DNA of 64,000 nucleotides, taken from positions 47,748,001 through 47,812,000 of the forward strand of contig NC_083379.1 in NCBI RefSeq assembly GCF_031755915.1, read 5' to 3'. This document shows positions 26,803 to 40,725 of this stretch, piece after piece. Numbering within the stretch: the first letter of the stretch is position 1; each line of letters begins with the position of its first letter. This stretch comes from Ziziphus jujuba. Its lineage: Eukaryota > Streptophyta > Magnoliopsida > Rosales > Rhamnaceae. The notes below the pieces were generated by a model. It worked only from the letters and a program-made list of their open reading frames with translations, made no database searches and was not told the DNA's origin. A program made the translations under genes and the position numbers.

Positions 26803-26813
26803 GTATTTATAGG
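26803..26813 (-). promoter_or_regulatory. TATA box of polygalacturonase A
   Basis: The minus strand reads TCCTATAAATACCC here, a near-perfect plant TATA box about 190 bp upstream of the ATG. Transcription would start at about 26770-26780, giving a leader of roughly 160 nt that includes the CT repeat. Confidence 0.7.
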
Positions 26814-28096
26814 AGATTTTTACAAGCAAGAAAAACATTTATTAGAGACAGCAACCAAGCATCGCCGAAATCACTTTTTTTTTTTAACTTTAATTACCAA
26901 AATGGCCTTACCTACGTGGAAGTCGCAATCCAACCAACCGTCCTCTCTATATACATGGAATTCATTAGATTATTTAATTTTAATCACTTTACATTTTCAT
27001 CTCTATAATATCGATTAATCAACGTACGGCGCACCCCCCGCTCTTCACTCAATTTCATGGCGAATTAAAATTGTTGTCGTTGTTGGGTTTTTTTCTTTTT
27101 CTTCTTTTTTATAATTTTTAATGATGTTGTGGCAGTGACATTCAGTTATTGTATTGTATGAGCAATCAAATATCCAAATTAATTAGGTAGAGGGTAGAAA
27201 AGGTGATTCCTTGGGTTTCGCCACAACGGACGTCTTTTTGGAAGCCTGCTTTGACCCATTTATCTATTTACTTCTATAATATATGGACTTTTTAATTAAT
27301 TACCTTTAACTTCCCTAGCTAATAAGTTCATTTATTGATATTTTTATCAAAAAGTTCATTTATTGATATAGTAGTGATAAAGAGCGCTAACGCTTCATAA
27401 ATTAATTGACTAATAAATTTACAGAGTATGATCATAATTTCATTTGTATATGTAATGAATTTCTAGTTGGGAATTCACATTAAAAAAAAAAAAAAAAAAA
27501 AACTCTATGGTGCATAAGAACATCTCCTCTACTGTTGTTTATTTTTAAAAGTATCTTGAAAAGTTTTAAAAAATAATAAATAAGATTTTTTATCAACTCT
27601 AGTAGCATTCTTTACTATTACAATTACTATTCACCTTCTCCATTTTTTTTTCTCTCTCTACAACAAAATATTATTTTAAAAAATATAACCTAAAATTACA
27701 ATTAATAAATATAATTATAATTGTGTATAGAAAATTAAAGAATAATAAATGAATATATTAAAAGCTTTAGATAGAGAGTGAATTTGGCTTTTTATATTTA
27801 GATAGACATGCCTCATTCTTTATTTTAATTTTTTTTTAATTTAGAAAATCTAATTGTAGTTAAGAAAAAGAGCTGTGCATCTTTAAAATAAAGAAGTTAA
27901 AACTTTTAAAGAGCCTAGTAAAGATAGAATTAAGATCCTTTGCTTGATTTTTTTGTACTTGTTTATGTTTAATTTTTAATCTTAATTGTACATTGTCAAT
28001 CAAATAAATGACATGTATTCGTTTTATTAACATATTTTTTCTAAAACATAATTAAATTCAAATAAAACACATATGATCCAATATTTCCTATGTTAA

Positions 28097-28129
<33 letters not shown>

Positions 28130-29487
28130 TATAATAATAGAAGAAAAACAAATAGAGGATTCAAGTCCATTAGAGATAATATCTATTATATGCATTTACG
28201 ATTTATAAAATAAAAAAGTCTTTTTCGTGCAATCCAATTGGCAACCTCGATTTAAAACCTAGTGCTAAAACACCCTCTTTGTCTGTTTCCTTTTAATTTA
28301 TGTCATCCTTACAAATTCTCCACTCGAATTTCCAAGTATGCTTTCCTAGAGTTGATACATTTTGCATGCAAACAAATAAACCCTTAGCATTTTCATTAAT
28401 TCATGCATGCATGCCATTTTATTAATATATTTGTAGGAATTATTTATTCATTAGTTGCTGCTCTGATCAACGTATATATATATATATATATATATATGTA
28501 CGAAATGAAATGATCATGGTAATAAAAAAAAATGATCATGCAATTAATATCATCAAAATTAAACGTAGATATATATATATATATATATATAACACAGAGA
28601 TAATAATTTTCATAATGATTGCGTTATGTTTCAAGCTGCGCATGGATATAGCACCTGTCAGTTGAATTTTGGCTACCATATAAATGAATATTAACAAAAT
28701 TTAAAGAGAAAAGAATTAGCGAGATTTCCATACGCAAAAAGGATTCCAATTAAATTAATTTAATAATTGGGTTTGAGTATGTATGAAGGTTTAGATGGAT
28801 GAATAATAGCTAGGGTTAATTATGCGACTTGTGATGGAGAAGTGGAGGGCACTAATAGCTAGTATTAAAGTAAAACTGAAAGTGATCTGTAACATTAATT
28901 TGGAATTCAAATGCACCAACATCCATTGGTCGATCCTTGGAAGGGAAAGCTATAGGCTGACAGATCAGCCTCTCATTAATCTTATGTCTGATCCATTTGT
29001 ATATGTAAAATAGCAAGAGCAGCTGGCTATCAAGCTTTATATCCCCACATATTTTATAATATACCTCCTTCTAAATTATTAAAAATTAAAATAACGCGCA
29101 CACACAGATCACTAACCAATCCCACTCCTCCACATCACATGGCTATCCCCGATGTCAATTGAGTAATTCTATAACGAAATATGAATCAAATTGCAATAAA
29201 ATTTATCAGCTGCATCGTCTTTCATATATATATATATATATATATACTATATACAAATTGCATGTTCAGAACACTGAGACAGAAGTTGAGGGGTTCCTGT
29301 CTCTTAGAATGGATTGCACCCCCGCCAATTCGGACATGGCATTGCGGGCAAAACTGCATGCTGATTTGTGTCTGTCGCCTGCGGCACGCAGTTTTCATTT
29401 ATTAATTTATTTGTTTATTTTGTTAATGTTAATTGTTTTAGGATTTAGTCTGTAAAAAAAAATTGTTTTAGGATTTAGGGAAAGATC

Positions 29488-29549
<62 letters not shown>
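29488..29549. repeat. Compound (TA)n(TG)n microsatellite
   Basis: About 11 TA units run directly into about 19 TG units. Confidence 0.95.
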
Positions 29550-29551
<2 letters not shown>

Positions 29552-30889
29552 AGCATTCATAAAATATTATTGTTACTTTTTGAATTATTTAAAAAAAATA
29601 AAGGGAAAAAAAAAAAAAAAAGAAAGAAAGAAAGGGAAAGGGGTAATAATGGAAATGAAAAATATATAAAGAAAATTAAGAATGAATGAAAAAAGAAGTG
29701 GGAAAGGGCCAGGGAGGAGCGTGCGTGTGTGTGGAAACGTGGAACGTGACAAATGGAGCATAAAACGGAGAAGAAATCGGCTGTGACACGATCATTGTAC
29801 TCCTCCTCGTCAACCTCAACTTCTACCTCAATCATCATCATCATCATCTACACTTTTCCTAATTGCTATTCATGTCCACCACTCATTCTTTTAACTGTCC
29901 AACTGCCTATCCATATTTTTCTTTTGTTTTTGGGCTTTTTAATGAACTCCCTCTTTCCTTTTCTTTTAAGTATAATATTAAAATATAAATGCATATGCTT
30001 GCATTGCATGCATATTTTAAGAAGACACTTCCTTAATCAAGTATTTTGCTTCAATTAATATTCATGAAAAAAGAAATTCGTGTGTTGCGTAGAGTAATTG
30101 TTAGTCAGACATACCACCGTGTCGTGCATGTGTTGAGGAGACTCTTTCGCTCACCAATTTCCTTGAGTAATTTTTTATATCATAAAATATATGTAGAATT
30201 AGTTATACATCTCTTTGCATGCGTTAATGTTTTTGGTGTTGGTATTGCTTTTGATTGCTTACATGAAATTGGGCCATGATTGCGGGGCCTCTTATTCTTC
30301 ATGAGTCCCAATTTCATTCATAGATTTCCTATCAACTTAATCAATCACCGTAAGCCATGGGATGTGAACTTCAATTATCTTATTATAATAATATATTAAT
30401 TAACAGTAACATAACTGCATGCCATGTCATGCAAGCTGCTTTTTGATTTTCTGCCTCAATTTCACCTCATCCTAAGGCTCGTGGAAACTAATCAATTCTA
30501 CGTATTAATATCCATTTAATTATTAATTTTCTCATACCAATAAAATATATGTCCATATATATTTACATACATATACGTACACTTAATGTTGCAATCGCTT
30601 AATAGATAAGGTTAAATTAAATTAAGGGTTTCGTTTTCATTGGCATTGCGTATGACACTCAAATTGTAACTAAGTTCATGCATTTAATTAACGTGATGAT
30701 GTTGAAAAAATATCAGGTCAATATATTATAGGTACATAGTGGAATGGTCGTGCATGGCACACTACATCAAAATGCATGTTCATCTTGCGCCACAATTTTC
30801 TTTTAACCAAAATCAAAACCAGAGTAGAATAAATCACCGCATCCACGTGATATGATCCGGGGATCTCCTATTTTGTTATTCTCTTATTC

Positions 30890-30927
<38 letters not shown>

Positions 30928-31072
30928 GTATTTGATTGACGAATAATTGAAAGTTGAAAAATATTAAACAGAAAGGGATCGATGAAATTAGTTTAGTTTA
31001 TATATAATCTTCAATGCTGCAGGACCTGACTCACATGAGAGGGCCATACTATATTGGAATGGAATTGTGATG

Positions 31073-31103
<31 letters not shown>

Positions 31104-31558
31104 CAATCTGGTTAAATTTGCCAATATATATATGTACATAAAACGGTGGAGATGTATATATATATATATATACGAATAAGAATAATATATTATAGTAGCT
31201 AGTTTGAGGGAATTTGAAAATTTCTGATGGACAGATCAAGTTTTATGAGGCAATGTCTCCTTTTCAATACAGAAGTACAGTTAAGAGGCTGCAATCAATC
31301 AGTGTTTTTGGGGCTTTGTCCTCTTTTAATAATAAATTTATTTTAAAAATACAGACACAAAGGTTGCCTGTTTTAAGGGTTCCCTGTTTCCGCTAATATT
31401 TTGTTTTTGTGGAGATATAAGCATGTGATCTATGTTGACCTCTCATGCACACCCGTGTACACTATAATGCCTATCCACATGCATCATGACTATCACAATA
31501 AATTCAACTTTGCGTACTGAGCAGAGACCAATTGTCCAAACCCCATGTTTATCTATAT

Positions 31559-31595
<37 letters not shown>

Positions 31596-32043
31596 TATAT
31601 AGTTTTATTACAATACGTAAGTACCTTCAAATTATGATGTCAGTGGACATGTCAAATCAACTACATCAACTACATGTAATTAAATTATAAAGACTATATG
31701 TTACATATAATTGACTAGCCACATTCGTATATGTGCTGGCTTATATATACATCTTTTATATAATAATAACGCAATAAGATTTGCATATAATAAAAGGTTA
31801 ATTAAACATTTCCAGATTTGATTTATAATTTATTTTTACTTTATAACAATCAATTAATAATAGAATTTGATATATAGAATATCTTTATCATAAAATTTTT
31901 ATGGCATTCTTACTATATTAAAATTTTATATATATATATATATATATGCGCACAGCATTTATTATATTTATATATATATATTATTTGTGTGTGTATATAT
32001 ATATATATGGTAATTTAATTTGTAAATATATATATATATTATT

Positions 32044-32076
<33 letters not shown>

Positions 32077-33960
32077 GTTATAATTGTTAATGAAAGTAAG
32101 CTCCTTTAGTTGATTAGTTATTTTTGTTTAATTTTTGAAAGAATTTCTTAATTATGATTACGGTGATATATATGATTTTTTGGTGAATAATGGTGATGTA
32201 TATGAAGAGTTCGTGATTAATTAATGGAGTTCCATTCCGTTTGTTGAACTGGAGAAAAGTAGCAGTATTATATATGTAGAATTTATATATATATGCTTCA
32301 AGACTCAAGATGACTCAAAACTTGCATATATAACTAAAACTTTTTCTTGGGTAAAAATATATAATTAAAACTTGATATGCTTCTTAGACGTCAGTTGCTT
32401 CAACCACCCAATTACCAAAGTTTGGGGTATGGATAATTCAAACTAATTTAACAAACTTTTAACCGTATTCAACGACCCCCATTCCGTGAGCCTCTGATTA
32501 CGGACAACAGGGCCTGATGTCAAAAAGAAGCACCTTTCCGTTATTTTATTATTATTATAGCGAAGTCAAAAAACGAGCATAAGCATGAATTCAATTTCAA
32601 CTTCATGAAGCACCGTTCCTCCCCCAACCCTTAATGTCAAAAAGAATAAAAAGAAAAAGAGAAAAAAATCATGTAGCGCCTGACTAATGAAAGAATTTGA
32701 TTTATTTGGTTGGGCGGCTCTTAACCACTGCTCAATAGTACTCAATGTACATACAATCAGTCTTTCTGATCCTAGTCAAAATTAACGGATGGTATGTCAC
32801 TGTACTTGGAATACAAGCTCAAGCTAAATCCCACGCATATGCATGCAGGGTGATGATTGGGTCCAAATAAACAAATAAATTAAAGTGAGTTCGCCAAAAT
32901 AAATAAATAAATAAAATAAAGCAAAAGGAAAACAATTATAAATGGGCTCCATAGGTTTAATGGGCTCATGGGTGCTTCAGTTTGTGGCCCAACTTCATGT
33001 AATATGATGGGCTGTCTTTTTGATATCGTCATATGGACGCAACACTTGTGCCGTGGACGTGTTGCAATTGTAGAACATAATTAATAGTAAAATGTGTATA
33101 TGTTAGGGGATATGATTTAGGGTGTTCAAAAATATAACCTATTCAATAAAATTAACCAATCCAATCTAATTTTATGGGATAAATTTGAAAAAATTATAAT
33201 GGATTGGATTGAAATTTTAAAATCTAATTGAATTGGCTCGGTTATCGATTTTAATGTTTAAAATAATCATTTCTAACCGATTCAATCCAATATGTATATA
33301 ATATAAATTTCAAATATGATACACCATATTAGATTATTTCTCTTAGGACAAAGTAATATATTAACATTTTAATATTTATATTAATTATTAATGTTTGATT
33401 TTGTATACAAGGACATTTTTACGTAATAAAATTAACAATAATATTTGTTTATCTAGACAAAAAAGTAATCATGGATGTGTAGCTTAGATAAGACACTAAG
33501 AAGATTTTATTTGTAATATTTTGAAAGCTTGTGTACAGTTGTTAGTTTATGATTTAAATATTGCTATTTTATATTTTATGAATAATGAAATTTAATTTAG
33601 AACTTGGATTATGTCATTATAATATTGTAGAAATTTTTGTGAAAGTTGAAGTGTTGGTTATATTGTAATGTTATCGAAGTTTTTTCTTTCTTTCTTTTTC
33701 TTTTTATTTTTTAGCCCTGGAACTTGATCTTGGATTATGAATTTTTTTTTGTATTGAAATGGATTAAGTAAGAATTAAACCCAATCCAAAATCAATAGAA
33801 TTAACCATTTCAAACTGACTGAAGTTAGATTGGATTGGATTTAATTTTTTCTTACCAATGGATTGAATTGAAAAATTCAAAAACCAACCTATATTACACC
33901 TGATTAAATATTGGCCAAGTCTATTTAATTGAAACCAATGAACAATGGGCATCATGGACG

Positions 33961-34182
33961 TCCAACTGAATATGAACATCTATATATATATATATATGTG
34001 TGTGTGTGCAGATATATGCACTTAATTAATTTACAGTTCATAGTTAGTTAAAGTTAATGTTAATTTTTTGGGTCCAACTGAATATGAACATCTATATATA
34101 TATATATATGTGTGTGTGTGCAGATATATGCACTTAATTAATTTACAGTTCATAGTTAGTTAAAGTTAATGTTAATTTTTTG
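33961..34182. repeat. 112 bp tandem duplication
   Basis: Two copies (33961-34072 and 34073-34182) each start TCCAACTGAATATGAACATC, pass through (TA)n(TG)n, and end in GTTAATTTTTTG. They differ almost only in microsatellite length, so the duplication is recent. Confidence 0.92.
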
Positions 34183-35228
34183 TCAAGATCACGTAAGTGT
34201 ATATATATATATATATATATATAGCAGTAGTACTGTGCTGCTGCTACTGCAGATGAGGTTCAAATGTTGTAGCAAGCACTTTGCAGTTTTTAGAAGATGT
34301 CTGTTTTATTCACCAAAAAAAAAAAGATGTCTGTTTTGCACATGAACCTGATAGATGTGGATATTGTTATACATAATGAATTAGTTAATAGGTGTTAATT
34401 AGTAGTATATATGCGAATTTATTACATGCATATATATGTTTATGAGAAAAAATATGTTAGTTTAAATGATTAAACATTTTTATCTGTATTCATAAAAATG
34501 GATTCGGATGAAGGATTTGAGTAATTTGTATATTCGGTAACTTTTAAAATATATATATATATATATATGTATGCTTATGCCAAACTCAACCGGTACGACC
34601 TTGAGTACGGGCAATCCATGTTAAAGGCTACAACGTCGCCGACCATCCAGCCTCCAACTACTCCGCGTTTCCTCCACGTGCATGGCACATGCCCGAATAA
34701 CGAGCCAAGAACGTCACACATGCTTCTCGTCTCTACTCTCTCTCATTCCCTACGTCAGCCGCCGTTTTCTCTATTATATTTATAATTTAAAATAATATTA
34801 ATGCCTTCTTTCCTTCCGAGCCTAAATTTATAATTTCTCTTATATATAACATAACTTAAACCAAACCAAACCATTATTTGAAAAGGAAACTTATCATGAA
34901 ACTAATTAAATAAAGTACTTGATTGATTAATTATAACTGTTCACATGCATATGCCACCGTACATATCTAATCTTTATTTTAACTAAAAGCCAAGACGTGC
35001 AAATAAATTAAGATTGAAATATCTGACTTTTATTTTAGGATTACTATTATATATAATAAGCCCAGAAATAGAACATAATCTAATAACTAGCTCGAAACTG
35101 CCTCTTTTTTTGTTTCATCCAATTAGTTCCATTAGTTGTATTAGCTAGCTAGCTAGCTCTCTTTCACTCTCTGATTGATAAAAGGTGGTAGCTAGTGTAC
35201 ATATATATATATATATAGATAGATAGGT

Positions 35229-36719
35229 ATGGCGCAGCTTATAAGTAATAGTAGTAGGATTGTTATGTGGGTGGTGTTGTGTTTGATGATGTGGTGGTTG
35301 GGGTTATCGGCAGCAGCGTACAATTACAATGTGATGAGTTATGGAGCAAAAGCGGATGGGAAAACGGAGTGCAGCAGAGCATTCGTGAAGGCGTGGGCAT
35401 CGGCATGTGGGTCCCAAAGAGCAGCCACAATGTACGTTCCCAAGGGCAGGTTCTTGATAAAGGCCGTACAGTTTAGCGGTCCGTGTAGAAACAGAGTGAC
35501 GGTTCAGATGGACGGCACCCTGGTTGCTCCCTCAAACTACTGGGATATGGGAAACTCCGGCTTCTGGATTCTGTTCATAAAGGTCACCGATCTTGCGGTC
35601 ATTGGTGGCACTCTTGATGCCAAAGGACCTGCCTTCTGGGCCTGCAGGAGATCTGGGAGCACATGTCCAGTAGGAGCTAGGGTATGTGCTTAAATTGCTA
35701 TTATATGATCTATATATATATATATATATATGTACGTGTATTAAATTAATCCATTCTATTATCTAATATTCTATGATCTGTTCTTATTCTATAACAATAT
35801 CAATTGATTAATGCAGTCTATAACATTCAATTGGGCCAACAACATAGTAATCAGCGGATTAACCTCCATCAACAGCCAACTGAGTCACCTCGTAATCAAC
35901 AGCTGCAACAACGTTCTAGTCCGAAATGTAAATCTAATAGCCCCCGACCAGAGCCCCAACACCGACGGTATTCATGTGCAGAGCTCCACCGGCATCACGA
36001 TTACAGGCGCTACCTTGAAGACCGGAGATGACTGCGTATCAATCGGTCCAGGCACCAAAAACATGCTTATGACCAACATCAAGTGTGGCCCCGGACACGG
36101 AGTAAGGTATTTATTTTTTTTATTTTTTTTAACTTAAAAAGTTTCAATTGTTTCATTATTAATTTTCATAAATGGGCCGAGCCTGATCTGGCCCAAAAAT
36201 TAAATTATAAAAAAATAAAATAAAATTGATAAATAAAATGGATGGGTTGGACGTGGACAACACAGCATTGGAAGTCTAGGGAAGGATCTGTACGAGAACG
36301 GGGTGCAGAACGTGACACTAACAAATGCTGTGTTCACTGGATCAGACAACGGAGTTCGAATCAAGTCATGGGCTAGGCCCAGCAAGGGGTACGTGAGCAA
36401 CATTGTGTTCCAGAACCTTATCATGAACAACGTTCAGAACCCCATAATCATCGATCAGAATTACTGTCCAAACAACCAAGGATGTCCCCGCCAGAGCTCC
36501 GGCGTCAAAATCAGCGGAGTGACATACAGAAACATAAAAGGATCGTCGGCGACCCCGGAGGCTGTGACATTCGATTGCAGCCGCAGTAATCCATGCAGAG
36601 GGATTAGACTGCAAGACATAAAGCTCACTTTTAGGAACGGCCCAGCAACATCTTCCTGCAACAATATTGGTGGAACCAGCATTGGAGTTCTCATCCCCAG
36701 GAGCTGTCTGCGATCATGA
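35229..36719 (+). CDS. Polygalacturonase B (GH28 pectinase), intact, 3 exons
   Basis: Exons 35229-35681, 35817-36106 and 36266-36719 join to 398 aa. An N-terminal signal peptide (IVMWVVLCLMMWWLGLSAAA) predicts secretion to the wall. The mature part starts YNYNVMSYGAKADGKTE. GH28 catalytic motifs are complete: NTDGIH, GDDC, GHGVS (the S codon is split by intron 2) and RIK. NYCPNNQGC and the final SCLRS carry the usual C-terminal cysteines. Intron positions and phases equal those of polygalacturonase A, and exon 2 is 290 nt in both, so they are paralogues. The introns are short (135 and 159 bp). The two genes are transcribed away from each other. Confidence 0.95.
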
Positions 36720-38089
36720 TCAATATTAGTATTCATGACATGTGGCATGTCATGTTTTATATATATATATATATATATATACATCGTCAGTTCGTCACCA
36801 CCACCACTATCATCGTCATCATGGGTGTGCGGTTTACCTACATACACCACATGTACTTTGACTCATTTTTATATATTCAAGTACTTTTACATGGTAATCG
36901 AGTGTTAGTGTTGCAGTGAATCCTATGAATAATCGTGATCGATCAAATTCAAAACTACTGTTGTTGAATTAATGATTTAATTCTACTTATATATATATAT
37001 ATATATATAAAAAACGGCATTATTGTAAGCAATTACTTTAATTACTAATTCAGCCCCCAAAAAAAAAAAAATTTACTTCAATTACTAGTAAAAATTAATA
37101 CCAATATCTCAAAGGCTGTTAATATTTGTCACCTAATTAGTTCCATCCATATATAATTATGCCTAATTATGATCTGGTTAATCTTCATTCAATATATAAT
37201 GCAAGGGAAAAAAGCCCTTTGACCTTGAGGATTTTACTAGATGTCTTGGTTCTTCGGAACTATATAAATAACTTTTAAAAATAAATTAATTAAATATTAT
37301 AATATTATTTAATAAATAAGTTTAACAAATATTTGGATAATTTTAATATTTTGGATATGGATATATGATAGATGTAACATTTCACAAGTGAAATATGCAT
37401 GCATATGAAACTATGAATGGTGTACCATAGCGATCAGTCAAAGGGAATAATGATCTAAAATATGCAAATATATCGCAATTGTATCTAGAAATGAGATATT
37501 AATAGTGATGCACATAATATTGGATTGTAACTTGTAAGTCAAAATGTTTGAGATATTTATTAATTTAAGCGACGTACGTCCATACATAGGTTTGGCAGCT
37601 GTCTATTGGAATTATTTGGAATGTGATAAGAATCTATTGGACTTGAAAAGCCATAGGACCAAATTACAAACGTGGGCAAAGTCGATGGGTCAAAAAAAGG
37701 ATGCTTTAATTTCCGTATGCGAACCACGAAGCAGAGGGCTAAGAGTAAATATTGGCTATTGCTCTTGTACACTTGTCTCTTACTGCTTTCAGTCACTTTC
37801 CCACAACAAACTTTAGGTACATGTCCCAACCTTTTACTGTACTTCCACTTTATAAAGTTATTAAATTATTCACCTTTCTCCTTATAATAAATATATAGCA
37901 GAATATTAATTTTATTAATATATATATATATATATATGCATAATATCAACTACTAACAAAGTATAATTAGAATAATTATATATTAATATATAAAAACAAT
38001 TGTAGACAAAAGATCTCTACTGAATACATATATATATATATATATATGCATGTATAAAGCGGCTTCTACTTTGGCCTGCGTAGATTTAA

Positions 38090-38128
<39 letters not shown>

Positions 38129-40725
38129 TAATTTCATTAATTGACCACATCAAAGCTACATACAGATTATATAGGATTGTATATATGCTGCTACTAACCA
38201 AAAATATACATATATATATATATATATATATGTTGCTGCAGTCAAGTTGGTCAACAGAACAACATGGAGTCTTAAATCTTAATTAATTAAATCAATTTAA
38301 GTGATGATTTATATTTTATACCAAAGGCCGTTAATTAGTTAGGTGATTTTATTTGGACAAACAAACAGCCGTTGCTATTAACTTAATTACAACTGCAGTG
38401 AATTATTTTCTTCATTGCTTATATATATATATATATATATGCATGTATGGGGGTCTATTATCAACAATTGCGTCGTATCGAGTTTTTTTTATCTAAGCTC
38501 ACTTTATAATATCAAATATTAATGTGATATAAACTAATCAAGAGTAAAAAGAAAATTATAAAATTTTTAAATTTTTTAAAGAATAATCCAATATTACTTA
38601 AATAATATGTAAGAATTTAATTGTATTATTTAAATAACATAAAAAAGTTTAATTAGCTTTTATTAAAAAAATTATTTTGATTTATAATATTAAAAAATAT
38701 TTTAAATTAATATTATTATATATAATTTATCGATTTTATTTTAAAATAATCAATAATAAAAGTAAATTAAATAACCCACTAAATCATTTATATATAGATA
38801 ATCATTCATTATCAAGGAGTTTAAAAAACACTTAAAAAAAAAAAAAAACAAAGAGTAAATAATAAAAAGGCTTTGCCAACGCTTCAGTGAGCTAATCAAT
38901 GATGGGGCATGCTCAACCTCACAGTTCCACCTATTTATTTGACATCTATCCAAATTCCAAAAGAAGACGAATAAACGATGTGGAGGGCAAATATCGAGAA
39001 CAATTAATTAATTAATGCGCCGCAGTATCAGTGGGAATGCAACTAATTACGTAATTGAGCACAATTCTAATTAAGTAGGACGTCAACTGCACATCTTTTG
39101 CATGAGGTAGAAATCAGGATTGGTCAAAATAGTATACAGCTATTGAATTTTCAAAACTAATTAAAAAATATTCGAGAAGATATATATATATATATATATA
39201 TAAAACAAATGCTGAAGATCAAGTTAGAAGTTGAGAATGAGAATGAGAATCGTTAATGCAGTTCTAACCCAAACAACTTTAAACTTGCCACGATGTAAAT
39301 AGACATATATATTTTGATGATGGTGAGCTTGGATTGTTTGTGCAGTAGCAATATTGGGTGAAAGCGTAGCGTATGAGGTAAAACCACTCAGGCCGGGCCA
39401 CAAGGGGTCGTTGGCTTTTTCGTTGAGGATCATTTTGGCCCTTTGCGCGGGGTGTGGAACCCACCACCACCACCACCTTCCATTTCTTTTTTCGTTTTAT
39501 TTTTGTTTAATGTTTTTATGATGTGGACAACGTTGGCGGCCGAATGCTGTTTTTAATTATTCAGAGAGAGAAAAGAAAATAGAATCCTTCTCCTTGTAAA
39601 TCATAATTATTATGGTCCTTCCTCCCCTCCTCCATAATAACATTTTTCCTATTTTTACTCTTCAGTGACTCTCCTAAGTAAGTATTGTCGCTTCTGTCAA
39701 TTCATCAGACAAACCTGTATATATATATTTTTTTTCTTTTTTGGTAAATAGACAAAGCTATATTTGTTTTAAGTGCCATTGGCATTTAACGCCCTAACAC
39801 CTTTTAAATTATAAACGAAATACTCTCTCTCTCTCTCTCTCTCTACATATGTATTTCCATTATTAAAATGGAGATTAGAATTAAGGTGCCTATATATATA
39901 GATACATGTGTATGTATGAGATAATTTTTACTCGAATTATTCGAAATTTTAAAAAGCCAAAAACTGTGAGAGAGAAATGATGGAGCATCTTGTAAATTAT
40001 TATATGTGGTGGTGATGCCAGTAGGCGTCACTGTTTGCTTTTTGCCGTCTTCACTTGTAGCGTTGCAGGCATGTTGAACGTGCTCTGAAGTTTCAACCCC
40101 TTAAGGCCTAAATTTTGTCATCTTTTTCTGTTGCTGGTATTCTCCTTGTCTCAGATTTTTCTGGGTGGCAGAGGAAATTGAGGTTTTTCAGCTCCTGATC
40201 CAGTTTATTGTAATTTTAGATTTTTAGTTATTTGCACAAATTCGTTTCTGGGATAAGTTTTTTCTACTTGGGATTTGGTCCACTGGTAACCAACCTATAC
40301 ATACAGGTGTAGGTGAAGAAAATCAAGGTACTGAAAACGTGGTGATTTTAGTTTCTGCAACTGCTGGTTTGCCGCTTTCAGGTTTCTTCTGCCTCTCTGT
40401 TTATTTTTTTATTTTTTTTTATTAATTTTTTGATCATCAGCCTAGCGATTTCGATCTTTTAAATGGGTAAATTTCAGTTCTGGATAAGAAGGGGCTTTTG
40501 AGTGAGAAAGTTCGAATCTTTTATCAGGTAGTAAGTGGATTTGTCAGATGTATTGAGATTTCTCCAAGGTTTTATATAGCTGAGCATGGTAAAAGATAGA
40601 GGAGAGAAAAAAAAAAAAAAAAGGGTATGTGAATTTTTAGAGTATAAAAATCAGAATCGCAAAGAATAGGAAAAATCGATTCGAGGGTAATTAAAAAATT
40701 TGAATCAAGGTTTGTGCATACGATC
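36720..40725. other. Intergenic DNA between polygalacturonase B and the ankyrin gene
   Basis: AT-rich with repeated (TA)n tracts (about 36757-36781, 36991-37009, 38095-38121, 38210-38231, 38421-38440 and 39181-39202) and a (CT)n run at about 39823-39844. From roughly 40000 the base composition becomes more balanced, and there are GT..AG-like junctions. This is probably the leader of the ankyrin gene, possibly with a leader intron. No coding sequence seen. Confidence 0.5.

Larger units (their letters stand above)
26814..35228. other. 8.4 kb gene-free, microsatellite-rich spacer between the two polygalacturonases
   Basis: No protein-like ORF, tRNA or rRNA was recognised. The DNA is AT-rich with many (TA)n tracts (for example about 28473-28498, 28569-28590, 30895-30924, 31567-31592 and 32053-32077), a compound (TA)n(TG)n repeat at 29488-29549 and a 112 bp tandem duplication at 33961-34182. 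Around 33121-33960 there are several copies of short words such as CCAATCCAAT and its complement, suggesting a decayed repeat element I cannot classify. The last few hundred bases should hold the polygalacturonase B promoter. Confidence 0.5.

Noticed and set aside
33121..33960. Possible hAT-like or other non-autonomous element rich in CCAATCCAAT words
   Set aside because: The ends do not form convincing inverted repeats and no target-site duplication was found.
26814..35228. Regularly spaced TA tracts considered as a CRISPR-like or satellite array
   Set aside because: Spacing is irregular, spacers are unrelated in length, and this is plant nuclear DNA.
36200..36850. Minus-strand ORFs over polygalacturonase B exon 3
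   Set aside because: Shadows of the GH28 coding frame; no independent evidence.
37544..37829. Overlapping ~90-codon ORFs on both strands
   Set aside because: No recognisable motif, no splice context, and composition like the surrounding intergenic DNA.
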